The notes under the pieces: generated by a model
Told to the model about the DNA's origin: nothing
The model's database searches: none
The model's input: only the letters and a program-made list of their open reading frames with translations
Assembly (NCBI GenBank): GCA_030848705.1
Contig: CM061241.1
Location: 79,679,178 to 79,743,177 of the forward strand
From: Heracleum sosnowskyi
Taxonomy: Eukaryota; Streptophyta; Magnoliopsida; Apiales; Apiaceae
DNA length: 64,000 nt
Direction: 5' to 3'
Translations under genes and position numbers: made by a program
Shown here: positions 9,945-19,583 of the stretch, in pieces
How positions within the stretch are numbered: position 1 is the stretch's first letter
Layout: every line of letters begins with the position of its first letter

Positions 9945-10660
9945 ATGTGCCAGTTAATTTGGTTGCAGCAGTAAATTTTCACTGTATCTAAATGCTCTAT
10001 TTATTTGGAGTGAAAATTAGCTGAGATATGATCTACAAATATTTCAGTATTTTACTGCATATTTTTCAAAATCATATTTGGTTGAGGAGTTGTGAGCTTT
10101 TGAGACATCTCGATATAGATGATTTTGAGAGTTCACGACATAGTACAAATCAAACAGACTTATATCGCAAACTGTTGAAATTGTGAGACTTTGCGATATA
10201 GTTCATTTCATGAGTTTGCGACATAGTTCATTTTAATGACTTTGCGACTTAGAATAACTATATCGACAAGTCTCCATATTTGGCAGAATTTTGATTTAAA
10301 TTTATTTTATTTCAATTTCTGATTTAAGTCTGACAAAATGCTTAAAATTTCAAAAAGAGAGTTTTAGACAGGGTACTTTCACTATATCGCAAAGTCACCC
10401 AAAATCCTTCTATCTTCAAGACTTTGCGACATAGTTCATTTCAGGACTATGCGATATACTTTGCAAGACTTTGCGGTACAAGCCATTTTGAGACTTCGCG
10501 ACATACAATTAGTCTGTACATATTCATAACTCCATATCGCAGTGTCTCTATCATATAAATACTTTTTGTCGACCGTTCACAACTTCTCACTCTGTCTATT
10601 GCTCTCAATTTCTAAAACCTAAACTCTTTTCTCTCTTCTTCAATCTCAATCTCAAGTTCA
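9945..10660 (+). other. Spacer between pol and third ORF of element A, with inverted copies of the LTR repeat motif
   Basis: No coding sense. Between about 10110 and 10540 the motif GACTTTGCGACATAGTTCAT recurs in variant forms. It is the reverse complement of the LTR 25-bp unit. The last 150 bp are promoter- and leader-like: a TATAAATA box and then a pyrimidine-rich run (CTCTTTTCTCTCTTCTTC) just before the ATG of the third ORF. Confidence 0.65.
10554..10561 (+). promoter_or_regulatory. Candidate internal TATA box for the third ORF of element A
   Basis: TATAAATA lies 107 bp before the ATG at 10661, followed by a CT-rich leader typical of plant 5' UTRs. Element B has TCTAAATAC about 136 bp before its third ORF. 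This suggests that the third ORF is made from its own transcript. Prediction only. Confidence 0.4.
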
Positions 10661-13600
10661 ATGGCACCCAAATCTCAAACAGCTTCCTCTTCAAACCCTT
10701 TAACCATTCCCAAAGAAACAAATCTTCTCACCATTCCCTCTGAGGCTGAGGCTAACCCAAGGTACAAGTGTTTTGTACGGTTCTTGAACACTTCCTACCT
10801 ACGCCAAGCCCTAACCCTGAACCCTACCTTGTATGTCGATGTGTTGGAAGGATTCTGGAGAACGGCGTTGATATCAACAATGGCTAGGGAAGATGGAACC
10901 TCATTCCAGGAGGTTAATTGTTCAATTGGAGGCAAACATTTCCAGTTTGGGGAAAAGGAAATCAATGAAGCTTTGGGGTTCAAGGTGGAGGGTCATGACC
11001 AAGAAGCTACTGATGCTCAAATTGTAGACTTCATGACCTTCATTCTGTATGCTGATGAGATAGATACTGGAAAGCTCAATAAGAAGTTTGTGAGGAGGGA
11101 GTGGTCATTTCTGTTTGACGCACTCCAAAAGGTGTTTCTATGCAGGAAGACAGGATGGGACCATATCAGTCACATTGCTGTGAAGCTAGCCTACTCCCTG
11201 GCCAACAACCAGGAGATCAATGTGGGAGCCATAATTCTCAAGGAATTGGCTCAGAGGCTAGGCAGGACAGTTCGTGGTAGAGGTAATGACATCTTTTATC
11301 CTCGCTTTATTCAGTGTATTTTAAATTACCTTGATGCAAATATACATGAACTTGAGGGTATAGATAAAAATAAAATGGCTTATTCCAAGTTCATGTCCAA
11401 GATACTATTTGGGTCATTGGACACAAGGAATCATGTTGATGTGAGGCTAAGTGTGACCCAGCATATGCAGGACACATTTGAATCATATCAACTTGCTAAG
11501 CCAATATACCATGCTCTTTCCTGGACAGGGGAGGCTGAGACTGAAGGAGCTACACAGTCTAACCCTAGCCTCCCTACCCCATCCAGTAACCCTTCTGCAA
11601 ACACAACTGTAGAAATTAGGGAGCCAAGTGCACCAGTCTCTCAAAAGATTGGTGTTACTAAAAAGAAGACAAAGAAGAGAGCCCTAGAAGTGATACAAGA
11701 ATATGTAGAGATAGAAAGTGAGAATCCTGAGTCACCTCTCACCAGACACAGTAAGAAATCAAAATCCAAACCTACCACTGAATCCTCCCAACAGGATTCA
11801 GATGTGGCAAAAGGGGTACACCTGTTACTGTCAATGGCCTCTCAACAAGTCATTGGCATTGAAAAGAGCAGCCTCCCCACTGCAACCTGTACAGAGTCTG
11901 CACAGGGTCAAGAACTCACTCTTGACCCCAGTGGTAATAAGGGTGGTACTACACAGAGTGGAGAGCACATCACTATTGAAACTCCTCCTATTTATCAGGG
12001 GGAGTTGCCCAAATCTACTCTAAACACATCTTTTCTTCCAGAATCTGCATCTCAAATTTCTTCAAATCAAGAAAGTCATTCTTATGACAATCTTGAACTT
12101 GATCACTCACTTCCTGATTCTGTGAGTGAGCCCCTTTCAAGTGACATGGTGCTTGACACTATGCTCACCACCCAGGACCCACATTTGGTTGGTCAGGAAA
12201 TGCATGCTGGGGCATATTCTAATAACACCAATACAAACACAGAGGCTTCACCAGTTCTAACTGGAGACTCTGTGCCAAATTCTCCCATCCTTAGGGGTGT
12301 GGAACTGTCTTCACAGACAAATAGGGCTGATGTTGTAACACATCCCATTTCAATGGAGACAACATTAGACTCTACAGCCATTCCAAGGCTGGAGGAGACT
12401 CAAAATCTTACATCTCATGAAGTGCCTAGCACTAGCTCTTACTTGGCTCAGGCCACCATGTCAGAATGGCTGAAGCCTGTGCAAAATGACAGGCCTTCAG
12501 GATCATCATACGTGCCTTCCAAATTGACAGAAGAAGACATTCAACATCTTAATGTGGCACAGATTGATGAGTTCTCAAAGATAGCTCAACATCTCCTCAC
12601 CTCAAATCTACCAAATGCTGATTATGAAGCTATTTTACTTTGCCACAAGGAGGATGTTGAAGCTCAGCAGGAGAAGATAGTGGATGAAGCTGAACCAGAG
12701 GGAAATGTGGATGCCTGGTTGGATGCTAAGAGAACTCTCAAACTCAAGGATGCCCTAGCTTTTCTAAGAGAAGAATACCTAACTTCTCTGGGCTCCAATG
12801 CAAAGGATCTCTCTCCTGCTGCAATTTATGATGCTGTTAATGATGTTTACAAGAATCAGTTGAAGGCTCTGCACTATCTTGGGAAAGGGCTTCAATCAGA
12901 GATCTATTCTATAAAGGAGGAGACAGATAGATCCCTCACTCAACTAAGAAACTCCTATCTCTCTGATTTTCCCAAGGTGGATGGCATCCTCAAAGAAGTC
13001 CAGAAAACCTCTTTTAATGTCAACATGATGGATCTTTCTCTTGCCATGGTCACAGACAACATCAAGAAACTGGCTACCACACTGGACAATCAAGTCAAAG
13101 CCAACATAACCTCTAATGCTATGCTGAATGTAATGTGGAAGAATCAGTATGGTGACAAATTGGTGGATGAGGTCCCTATGTCAAACATCTCCAAATTTAA
13201 CTTTGCCAAGATCAAGGATCAATCTCTCAATTCTTTCAAATCTCAGCAACTATTCTCTAAAGTGGATGGTCTAGAAAGAGAAGTGGCCTCTCTAAAGGAT
13301 GAAAACAGGATGCTTTCTCAATCCTTAAACAAGCTCAATGACAAGCTGGATGACCAAGGCACCAACACTTCTAACATCTTACTGGTGCAACAACAAATGA
13401 TGACAACTATGCTCAGAAGTATGAATCTTCCTATTCCTGGTGAGGCTCAAGCCATTTTGTCTGATCCCAAGCCTAAGGGGGGGACAGGAAAGGAGGTTGT
13501 GCATGAAAAGAAAAAGGGCAAGGGCAAGGGAAAAGCAACTGAAGAAGAATCAACTTTGAAACCTATCACTCTTCCCACTGTGGATGTACTCAACTCAGCA

Positions 13601-15148
13601 GGGCAAAAGATGTCAGTTACTTCCACTGTCTATCCAAGTACAATGAACGTAAATAGTACATCTTCTCAGATATCAATAGCAGCTCAGCCTGTCAAAATGA
13701 ACTGTGTAACAGAGGCCAAACTGATGGAAGTTGCACAGTCAAGTATCTTTCATGATCAAGCCTTCTTGGAACTTCTAAAGGCTAGTGAGGCAAGTGTTGA
13801 ATACAATACTCTGGAGTATAGGAGAAAATTGAAGAGTATAATACATTGCTTCACAGTGGTTGTATGCAGAAGAAATGGAGCATACATAAGTGAGATCATC
13901 ATGATTTCCAAAGACAACCACTTGTGGCACTTGTCATTTCAATCCCTGTCACAGCTGAGATACACTGAGATTGATCTGCTTGTGACTCTGATAGAGGATA
14001 AGGGAGCTAACAATCAAAGACTGCAAAATGAACTTCTAAAAGATCAAATGTTGAGGCTGCCTGAGGTAATCAAGGAACCAAGAACAATTATCTATCAATG
14101 CAATCCTGAAACAAGTAAAGTTGAACATCTCATAATTCCCAAACACCTGGAGGTAAGGAACAGAGGCAAGATAACTCAGATCATTTCAATGCTCAAGGCC
14201 AAGAGAGGACAAAGAAGTGAGGAGGAAAAGGAGACCATTCAAATTCTACAAACATTTATGGAGTCTGGCAGAATTTCTCAAACTCAAAAAGAGAAGGAAG
14301 AAAGAAAAGATGATAGGGATGATGAGGATAAGAGGTATAGAAGGAGGAACCAATCTAGGAGTGATAAGGATGGAGCTAATGCAGGAAACAAGAGCAAAAC
14401 TTCCAAATCTAAAGATGCTGACAAGAGTGGTAAAGACAGTGAGGAGAAGAGAGATGCTGGAAAGAAGAAGGGTGGAAATCAGCAAGTCAAGGACATTGCT
14501 AGCAGTATCTCAACCAGAACACAAGGCTCTAAGTCCAGGGTTGATACTGTTAGTAATGATACTACAAAATCAAGATTCAAGACTACTGATTTGCCACTAA
14601 AAGGAAGAAAAACCACAACAACTCTAAAAAGACACTTCCACAAGGTCACAACTAGTGGAGTGTTGCAGTGGATCAAGGGCAAAGGAATGAAGCTACTTCC
14701 AAATGATGTGGCACTAAAGACAAAGTCACCTTGTTCCAGAAAGGTACCTCTTGTGAAGCATATGAAGATCAAGAGTGTACCCAGAAGAATAAGGATAACA
14801 AAGAAAACTGGAAAACTCACCAATGTTGTTGGCATCAATGTGTTTCCACTAGATGAAGACTATGATGAAGATGCCCTAGCATTTTTGAGAGCTCAAAGAA
14901 TCTTTGAAGTCAAGGTGAAGCTAGACTATCTAGAAATCAAGTACACTGATGGAAGAGAAAGAATAATGAATCAAGGAGGCTGGCAATACTTCTCTAAGTA
15001 TGAACTTGAAAGAGTAAATGCTTTACTGAACTTTGAAGAAAAGGAAGAAAGGATGTGGAAAATAGAGATTGCCAGGTTCATGAAGATGCACTCTGATTAT
15101 GAAGAAAATCTGAGAAAGGAAAATGAAAAGAAGATAATTCAGAAATAA
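10661..15148 (+). CDS. Element A third ORF (large accessory protein, unknown function)
   Basis: A 1495-residue frame with start ATGGCACCC after a CT-rich leader. Residues ~38-225 form a compact domain shared with element B (GFW, EALGF, FVRREWSFLFD, WDHI, YSL, FYPRFIQ). Residues ~290-620 are Ser/Thr/Pro-rich and low complexity. About 700-930 is heptad-rich and coiled-coil-like (LEREVASLKDENRMLSQSL). Then come a KKKGKGKGKATEEE basic patch, a globular stretch near 1010-1180, and a very basic Lys/Arg region at 1200-1420. I see no signal peptide or transmembrane segment. The position matches the env-like ORF reported in some Sireviruses, but nothing seen supports an envelope role. TAA at 15146-15148 stops it; the frame reopens at once. 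Confidence 0.85.
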   Translation: MAPKSQTASSSNPLTIPKETNLLTIPSEAEANPRYKCFVRFLNTSYLRQALTLNPTLYVDVLEGFWRTALISTMAREDGTSFQEVNCSIGGKHFQFGEKEINEALGFKVEGHDQEATDAQIVDFMTFILYADEIDTGKLNKKFVRREWSFLFDALQKVFLCRKTGWDHISHIAVKLAYSLANNQEINVGAIILKELAQRLGRTVRGRGNDIFYPRFIQCILNYLDANIHELEGIDKNKMAYSKFMSKILFGSLDTRNHVDVRLSVTQHMQDTFESYQLAKPIYHALSWTGEAETEGATQSNPSLPTPSSNPSANTTVEIREPSAPVSQKIGVTKKKTKKRALEVIQEYVEIESENPESPLTRHSKKSKSKPTTESSQQDSDVAKGVHLLLSMASQQVIGIEKSSLPTATCTESAQGQELTLDPSGNKGGTTQSGEHITIETPPIYQGELPKSTLNTSFLPESASQISSNQESHSYDNLELDHSLPDSVSEPLSSDMVLDTMLTTQDPHLVGQEMHAGAYSNNTNTNTEASPVLTGDSVPNSPILRGVELSSQTNRADVVTHPISMETTLDSTAIPRLEETQNLTSHEVPSTSSYLAQATMSEWLKPVQNDRPSGSSYVPSKLTEEDIQHLNVAQIDEFSKIAQHLLTSNLPNADYEAILLCHKEDVEAQQEKIVDEAEPEGNVDAWLDAKRTLKLKDALAFLREEYLTSLGSNAKDLSPAAIYDAVNDVYKNQLKALHYLGKGLQSEIYSIKEETDRSLTQLRNSYLSDFPKVDGILKEVQKTSFNVNMMDLSLAMVTDNIKKLATTLDNQVKANITSNAMLNVMWKNQYGDKLVDEVPMSNISKFNFAKIKDQSLNSFKSQQLFSKVDGLEREVASLKDENRMLSQSLNKLNDKLDDQGTNTSNILLVQQQMMTTMLRSMNLPIPGEAQAILSDPKPKGGTGKEVVHEKKKGKGKGKATEEESTLKPITLPTVDVLNSAGQKMSVTSTVYPSTMNVNSTSSQISIAAQPVKMNCVTEAKLMEVAQSSIFHDQAFLELLKASEASVEYNTLEYRRKLKSIIHCFTVVVCRRNGAYISEIIMISKDNHLWHLSFQSLSQLRYTEIDLLVTLIEDKGANNQRLQNELLKDQMLRLPEVIKEPRTIIYQCNPETSKVEHLIIPKHLEVRNRGKITQIISMLKAKRGQRSEEEKETIQILQTFMESGRISQTQKEKEERKDDRDDEDKRYRRRNQSRSDKDGANAGNKSKTSKSKDADKSGKDSEEKRDAGKKKGGNQQVKDIASSISTRTQGSKSRVDTVSNDTTKSRFKTTDLPLKGRKTTTTLKRHFHKVTTSGVLQWIKGKGMKLLPNDVALKTKSPCSRKVPLVKHMKIKSVPRRIRITKKTGKLTNVVGINVFPLDEDYDEDALAFLRAQRIFEVKVKLDYLEIKYTDGRERIMNQGGWQYFSKYELERVNALLNFEEKEERMWKIEIARFMKMHSDYEENLRKENEKKIIQK

Positions 15149-15154
15149 AAAGAG

Positions 15155-15481
15155 ATGGCTGAAATGGAGGAAAGAGCTAAGGAACTGAGGAAGAAAGGGC
15201 TTTGCAGGGTAAAACAAAATCCTTATATTGTGGAATACAAAAATTCTCTTGGAGGCAAAAGCAAGATAAGGATGGAGTTTCTGGATTCATATGTGGAAAG
15301 TGCCCTCAAAGCTGCAATTGATGGTCTAAAAGACTCTACTCTCATTGAAGAACTTATTGCAAGAGAAGAACTTCAAGTGGCCATCATAGATATGAAGAGA
15401 AAGGAAGAAATGAGAAAGAAGAAAATCTATGATGATCTCCTTGACAAGGAACTGGAAAAGGAAGCAGCTAAGCATTTATGA
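15155..15481 (+). CDS. C-terminal continuation of element A third ORF
   Basis: A 108-residue frame in the same frame as the 1495-residue ORF, separated by a TAA codon and two sense codons. It is highly charged and helical-looking (MAEMEERAKELRKKGLCRV and KRKEEMRKKKIYDDLLDKEL). The simplest reading is that the TAA is a nonsense mutation in a longer protein, or a leaky stop. On its own it is not recognisable. Confidence 0.65.
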   Translation: MAEMEERAKELRKKGLCRVKQNPYIVEYKNSLGGKSKIRMEFLDSYVESALKAAIDGLKDSTLIEELIAREELQVAIIDMKRKEEMRKKKIYDDLLDKELEKEAAKHL

Positions 15482-15614
15482 CAATTATGTAAGCTAGAAT
15501 GTTTAAGCTGTTATAAAACTCTGTTCTTTATTTTCCTTTTTCTGCATATGTTCTTTTTATGTCAGTTAGGCTTGTTATCAGACATGAAATTGTGCCTAAG
15601 GGTCTTACTCACAA

Positions 15615-15625
15615 TTTGGGGGAGA
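15615..15625 (+). promoter_or_regulatory. Polypurine tract of element A
   Basis: TTTGGGGGAGA ends one base before the 3' LTR, where plus-strand DNA synthesis would be primed. Element B has an almost identical tract. Confidence 0.85.
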
Positions 15626-15626
15626 T

Positions 15627-16960
15627 TGTTAGGCTCAAGACAAGTCTGAATACCACTATTAACAAGCCTACACTATGTGACTATGTCACACTACATGACC
15701 TAGTGAATTCTATCACTGGGATATAGTATAGGTCTCTCAATGTACTTGTCTTGTTCTCATGAACATTAGCTTGATTATGTATGCTCAGAATTATAATGAG
15801 CTTAATAAAGTTTCTTGCATCTAGATTGTATATAGGCCATTGAATAATTGTCCTGGTAGAAGTTCAGAAGTGTTCATGCAGCAGGATAGAGATGAATAAG
15901 GCCCTGAAGAAATAAGTTGCAGAAATTTGTCTAAGGCATTATATAGCAAAGTCAGAAGAAAGCTATGTCGTGAAGTCACCAATATCCATGTCGAGAAGTG
16001 CTATATCGCATAGTCAACTTTGTACTATGTCGAGAAGTCCTCAAGACTCATGTCGTGAAGTGTTGAAGTCAGCAAAGTCAAAGATGCCTAGATCGTGAAG
16101 TCCTCAAATGGCTTGTGTCGCATAGTCATCAAATGACCTATGTCGCATAGTCCTCAAATGGCTTATGTCGCATAGTTGTCAAATGACCTATATCGCATAG
16201 TCATTAAATGGCTTAGTCGCATAGTCCTTAAATAACATATGTCGCATAGTCATCAGATGGCTTATGTTGCAAAGTCCTCAAAGGCCATATCGCGTAGTCT
16301 TCACAAGGGACATCGCGAAGTCAGGAATAAAGTGGAGTTCACGATATCAACACTTAGCCGTTTATAACAAGACAAATCAAGGTACATAACCAAGAATCAA
16401 AGGAGACAAATACTGAAGCAATTTGTTCTGGCAAAGTGGTCCAAAGAACAAATGGCAAATCTACAGCTAAACTTGGAGAGAAAGATAAGAGACAGGCAGC
16501 TACAGAAACGGGAAAGACTCCGAAAAGCAGGTGGTCCTTCCTGACACAGTTAACTTCTTATGGCAGGACAAGTTGGACTTTCAGCTAGGGGTAACTGTGT
16601 AAAAATAGGTGTGTGCACTAGTTTGTATAGGACTTATATATATCATGCACACCCTATTGTTAGCTGTAAGAGAGATACACAAAGTTTTATCTTAAGCACT
16701 CTTTTCTCTGTAAGCAAACAAGATACAAACTGTTCTTGTTTAGAAGCCAGAAATTCGATTGTGAATTTCTTGGAAAGCTGTAGTATTTAATTTACTTAAT
16801 ACAAAGTAGATTAAAGTGATTGTGCTTGTTGTTTATTTTCTGCATACTACACAGTATAATCATTTACAGTTTATTTAGTTTCAAGAAACCGAAAACTATC
16901 AAACTATCCATTCACACCCCCCCCCTCTGTCTAGTTTCTAAGTGGTATTCATTCCTAACA
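15627..16960 (+). repeat. 3' LTR of element A
   Basis: Starts TGTTAGG, ends CCTAACA. It differs from the 5' LTR by about nine substitutions, a 2-nt deletion inside the 25-bp repeats and a shorter C run (by-eye count). The sequence right after it is not host DNA but a second copy of the PBS and leader. Confidence 0.95.
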
Positions 16961-17029
16961 AGTGGTATCAAAGCGTAGGATGTTAACGTACAAACAAGAA
17001 AAGATCAAGAATGAGTTCACAGAAACTAA
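16961..17029 (+). mobile_element. Truncated second internal region of element A (PBS, leader, first gag codons)
   Basis: These 69 bp match 4205-4273 except for one base (AAACAAGAAAAG against AAACAGGAAAAG). They include TGGTATCAAAGC and the gag ATG with its first codons, then stop abruptly before ATATAATTGTACTATT. The preceding LTR was therefore the middle LTR of a tandem pair, and the second element was later cut away. Confidence 0.9.
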
Positions 17030-17641
17030 ATATAATTGTACTATTAATAAAGTACAATTTTTAATATAATTGTACTATTAATGAAGTACAATTTTTAATA
17101 TTAGATCTAACTATTCGCATCCATCATTTAAAATCTAACGATCCTTATTAATTTTGTTGTACAATGATCGTAGAGGGACCTGACTACCAAAGTTGGATTT
17201 TTAATTGTTGTTTTATTATTTACTTTTTAATATTTTCTTAATTGTATTTGTTAAAAAAATAAGTAGGTTTATTAAAATAGCTAAATGCTTTTAAATAATT
17301 AAAAACATTAGAATGGATTTTAAAATAAATAAGTAAGAGTTTGTCCGTTATATTTTTGGAAAATGAGGAGTTTTATTAAGGAAAAATAGAAAATGTAACA
17401 TGTTTAGTTTAAAAAATGTAATTGTCCGTGATATTTCTGAAAAATGAGGTTTTAAAATCTTATAATTAAAAATATTAAAATAGATTTTAAAATAAATAAG
17501 TAAAGGGTTTGTCCGTGATATTTTTAGAAAAAAGAAGAGATTTTAGTAAGAAAAATAGAAAATATTTTTTCAATATTTTAAAAATAGGTGATATGAGTGT
17601 GATATTCTAAATGGTAGTAATATTTTTTAATGTTTAATGTT
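17030..17641 (-). repeat. Helitron-family repeat, truncated copies
   Basis: The left part has an imperfect direct repeat (ATAATTGTACTATTAAT(A/G)AAG twice, about 17031-17094) and a segment near 17095-17170 that recurs at about 51095-51180 (TTTTAATATTAGATCTAAC). From about 17240 it carries the internal unit of the 62128-63074 Helitron in inverse orientation at least three times (AATAAGTAAGAGTTTGTCCG, then ATATTTTTGGAAAATGAGGAG). No ends were found. No protein-coding sense. Confidence 0.5.
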
Positions 17642-18046
17642 TTAGCTTAAAACTCGTGCGATGCACAGATTGATTTTAATAGTTTTTATTTTGTTATATA
17701 CGTTTCACTATGTTATTAATTGCATTGTTAAAAAAAATAAAGTAGACATGTTAAAATATATAAACAAACAATTAAAAGTATTAAAATAGGTTCTAAAATA
17801 AATAAGTAAGAATTTGTCGGTGATATTTTTGGAAAAGTAAGTGTTTTGGTAAGAAAAATATAAAAAAAATAACATGTTTTAGTTGAAAAAAGTAATTGTC
17901 CGTGATATTTTTGAAAAAGTATGAGAATAAAAATAATTAAATATAAAAATATTTAAGTAAGGTTAATCAAGTAAAACAATTAAATAATGCAAGTACCTTA
18001 CCGTACCAAATATTGTATATTACAATATATTAGAGTATAGTATAGA
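17642..18046 (-). mobile_element. Small non-autonomous Helitron candidate (405 bp)
   Basis: On the minus strand it starts TCTATACTATACTCTAATAT after an A, as Helitron 5' ends do. It ends GCATCGCACGAGTTTTAAGCTAA, a CTRR terminus preceded by a short GTGC/GCAC hairpin. The last 15 bases match the 3' end of the 62128-63074 copy except for CTAA instead of CTAG. The base after the end is A rather than the expected T, so the 3' boundary is less sure. Confidence 0.55.
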
Positions 18047-18313
18047 TAACTCGTGCAATATACAGAATTTTTAAAAATACAAAATATATATTATTTAAAT
18101 TTAAAATTATCTTCAAATATTATAATATAACATAATATAAAATATTAAAATACAAACATAACAAATTTAAAACATGTACCTCGTACGGATTATAAATTCG
18201 TAATTAACATATAATATACAAATATGCAACATTTAAAAGATTGTTATACGACATAATATTACATTTATAAAACAATACAAATGCATGAATTGAATAGGAA
18301 TCTTTCATAAAAA

Positions 18314-18761
18314 CTAGGGACTTTGCCCGCGATTCGCGTGCGATTAAAAAAAATTATTTTAAAATTGTTTTCTTTTATTAAAAAATAAAATACCGTTTAA
18401 TTTATGTATTGATTTTGGGTTTCATTCTAATTTTACAATTTTGTCATTGGTTATTTATAAATTAATAAATTTTTATTTTTTACAAAAAACAGTTAAAGTG
18501 TTTTACAAAAACTTTTATAGACGTGATTTGTATATTAAAAAAGTGTCTATTGTGAATTTTAAATAAAAAAAATCCAAAATTTTATTAATTACTTTTATAC
18601 AGTCCGACATTGTAACATAAATTATACAGTTATCCTATGGGCCATTTGTACTGAAGTATAGTTGACTTTTCCTAAAATTAGATATAAATTAGAAAAATGT
18701 ATAAATTAAATATAAAATTAAATATTATTTAATGTGATTATATAATATTAGTAATAAAAGA
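18314..18761 (-). mobile_element. Helitron-like element, second type
   Basis: The minus-strand 3' end reads CACGCGAATCGCGGGC, AAAGTCC, CTAG, then T. A GCG-rich hairpin some ten bases before CTAG|T is the standard Helitron terminus. A possible 5' end (TCTTTTATTACTAATATTAT) lies at 18761, but the preceding base is G, not A, so that end is uncertain. No coding sequence. Confidence 0.45.
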
Positions 18762-19583
18762 CATTAAATTGGCAACATGTATATTCTAACTGATTCATCG
18801 GAAAATTTCCCAAATTGGTCTCTTGCATGCAGAGCTCGACAACACTTAATCCATTCTCAATCCAAAGCCGTAGTTAACCTCTTATTTCTTCAAATCAATC
18901 TTCTGTCTAACTTACTGCAAGAAGCATGGATGTATGTAATTTGGTTAATGTTGATCTCACTGTATATATGGACTTGAATATTAGTATACTAATTGATTGA
19001 ATTCAAATATGTTGTAGACGAATATTGGAGATTTTGCAATCATCACAATATGTTCATAGTGACAAAGAATTTGATTAGTTTTTAAGTAAGAATATGTATC
19101 ATGCAAACCTCTTTTGTCAGCCTAATATGATTTGAAGTGTACTAATCTAATCTGTATGTGAATACGATTGGAATATATTGTATTGTCAAATTTGTAATAC
19201 CAGTAGAAAGGTACATCTCATTTTAGTGTTTTAGTACTCAGATTTCTGTCAAAATACATTATGTAGAATTATTCATTTATTCATATAGGCCCTGGATAGC
19301 TCGTCATGGGAAGAAAAGTGGAATTCTAATTCAAGTAGTGGTATATATGTTTCATAACTTTTTTTTTATAATATATAATTTTGTTATTTTGTGATAGTAT
19401 TTAACTGCTTAACAAAATATCAGGAAATAGAGCACTTGTGTCAAGTTTTGTATCATCTTTTAATGAGTTTGGATGTTTTGGAAGTTTTGTAAGTGGACTA
19501 TATAAATTAACTTGTTTTGTCGCATAAAGCAAAGTAGATATGATTATGAATTGGTGCTTATGTAATTTCTTTACTATTTGCAG
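18762..19583 (+). other. Upstream region of the B3 gene, first exon not identified
   Basis: The acceptor at 19582-19583 (CTATTTGCAG) demands an upstream exon, but no exon encoding the usual start of a B3 domain could be picked. A strong donor-like GTAAGT occurs at 19489, after an open stretch ending GGATGTTTTGGAAGTTTT, and could end such an exon. The 66-residue frame at 18777-18977 is not convincing as protein. Confidence 0.35.

Larger units (their letters stand above)
2868..17029 (+). mobile_element. Element A: Ty1/copia Sirevirus-like retrotransposon, tandem remnant (LTR-internal-LTR-internal')
   Basis: Two LTRs of 1337 and 1334 bp start TGTTAGG and end CCTAACA. A PBS (TGGTATCAAAGC) follows the 5' LTR and a polypurine tract precedes the 3' LTR. 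Gene order is gag, protease, integrase, reverse transcriptase, RNase H, then a long third ORF, which fits the Sirevirus lineage. By eye the LTRs differ by about nine substitutions and two indels, so the copy is recent. The sequence flanking the 5' LTR is GTATT, with no matching TSD after the 3' LTR. Instead the first 69 bp of the internal region repeat at 16961-17029. In-frame stops split gag and the third ORF. Confidence 0.93.

Noticed and set aside
10661..15481. Envelope gene of a retrovirus-like element
   Set aside because: The position fits an env-like ORF, but no signal peptide, transmembrane segment or cysteine pattern was seen.
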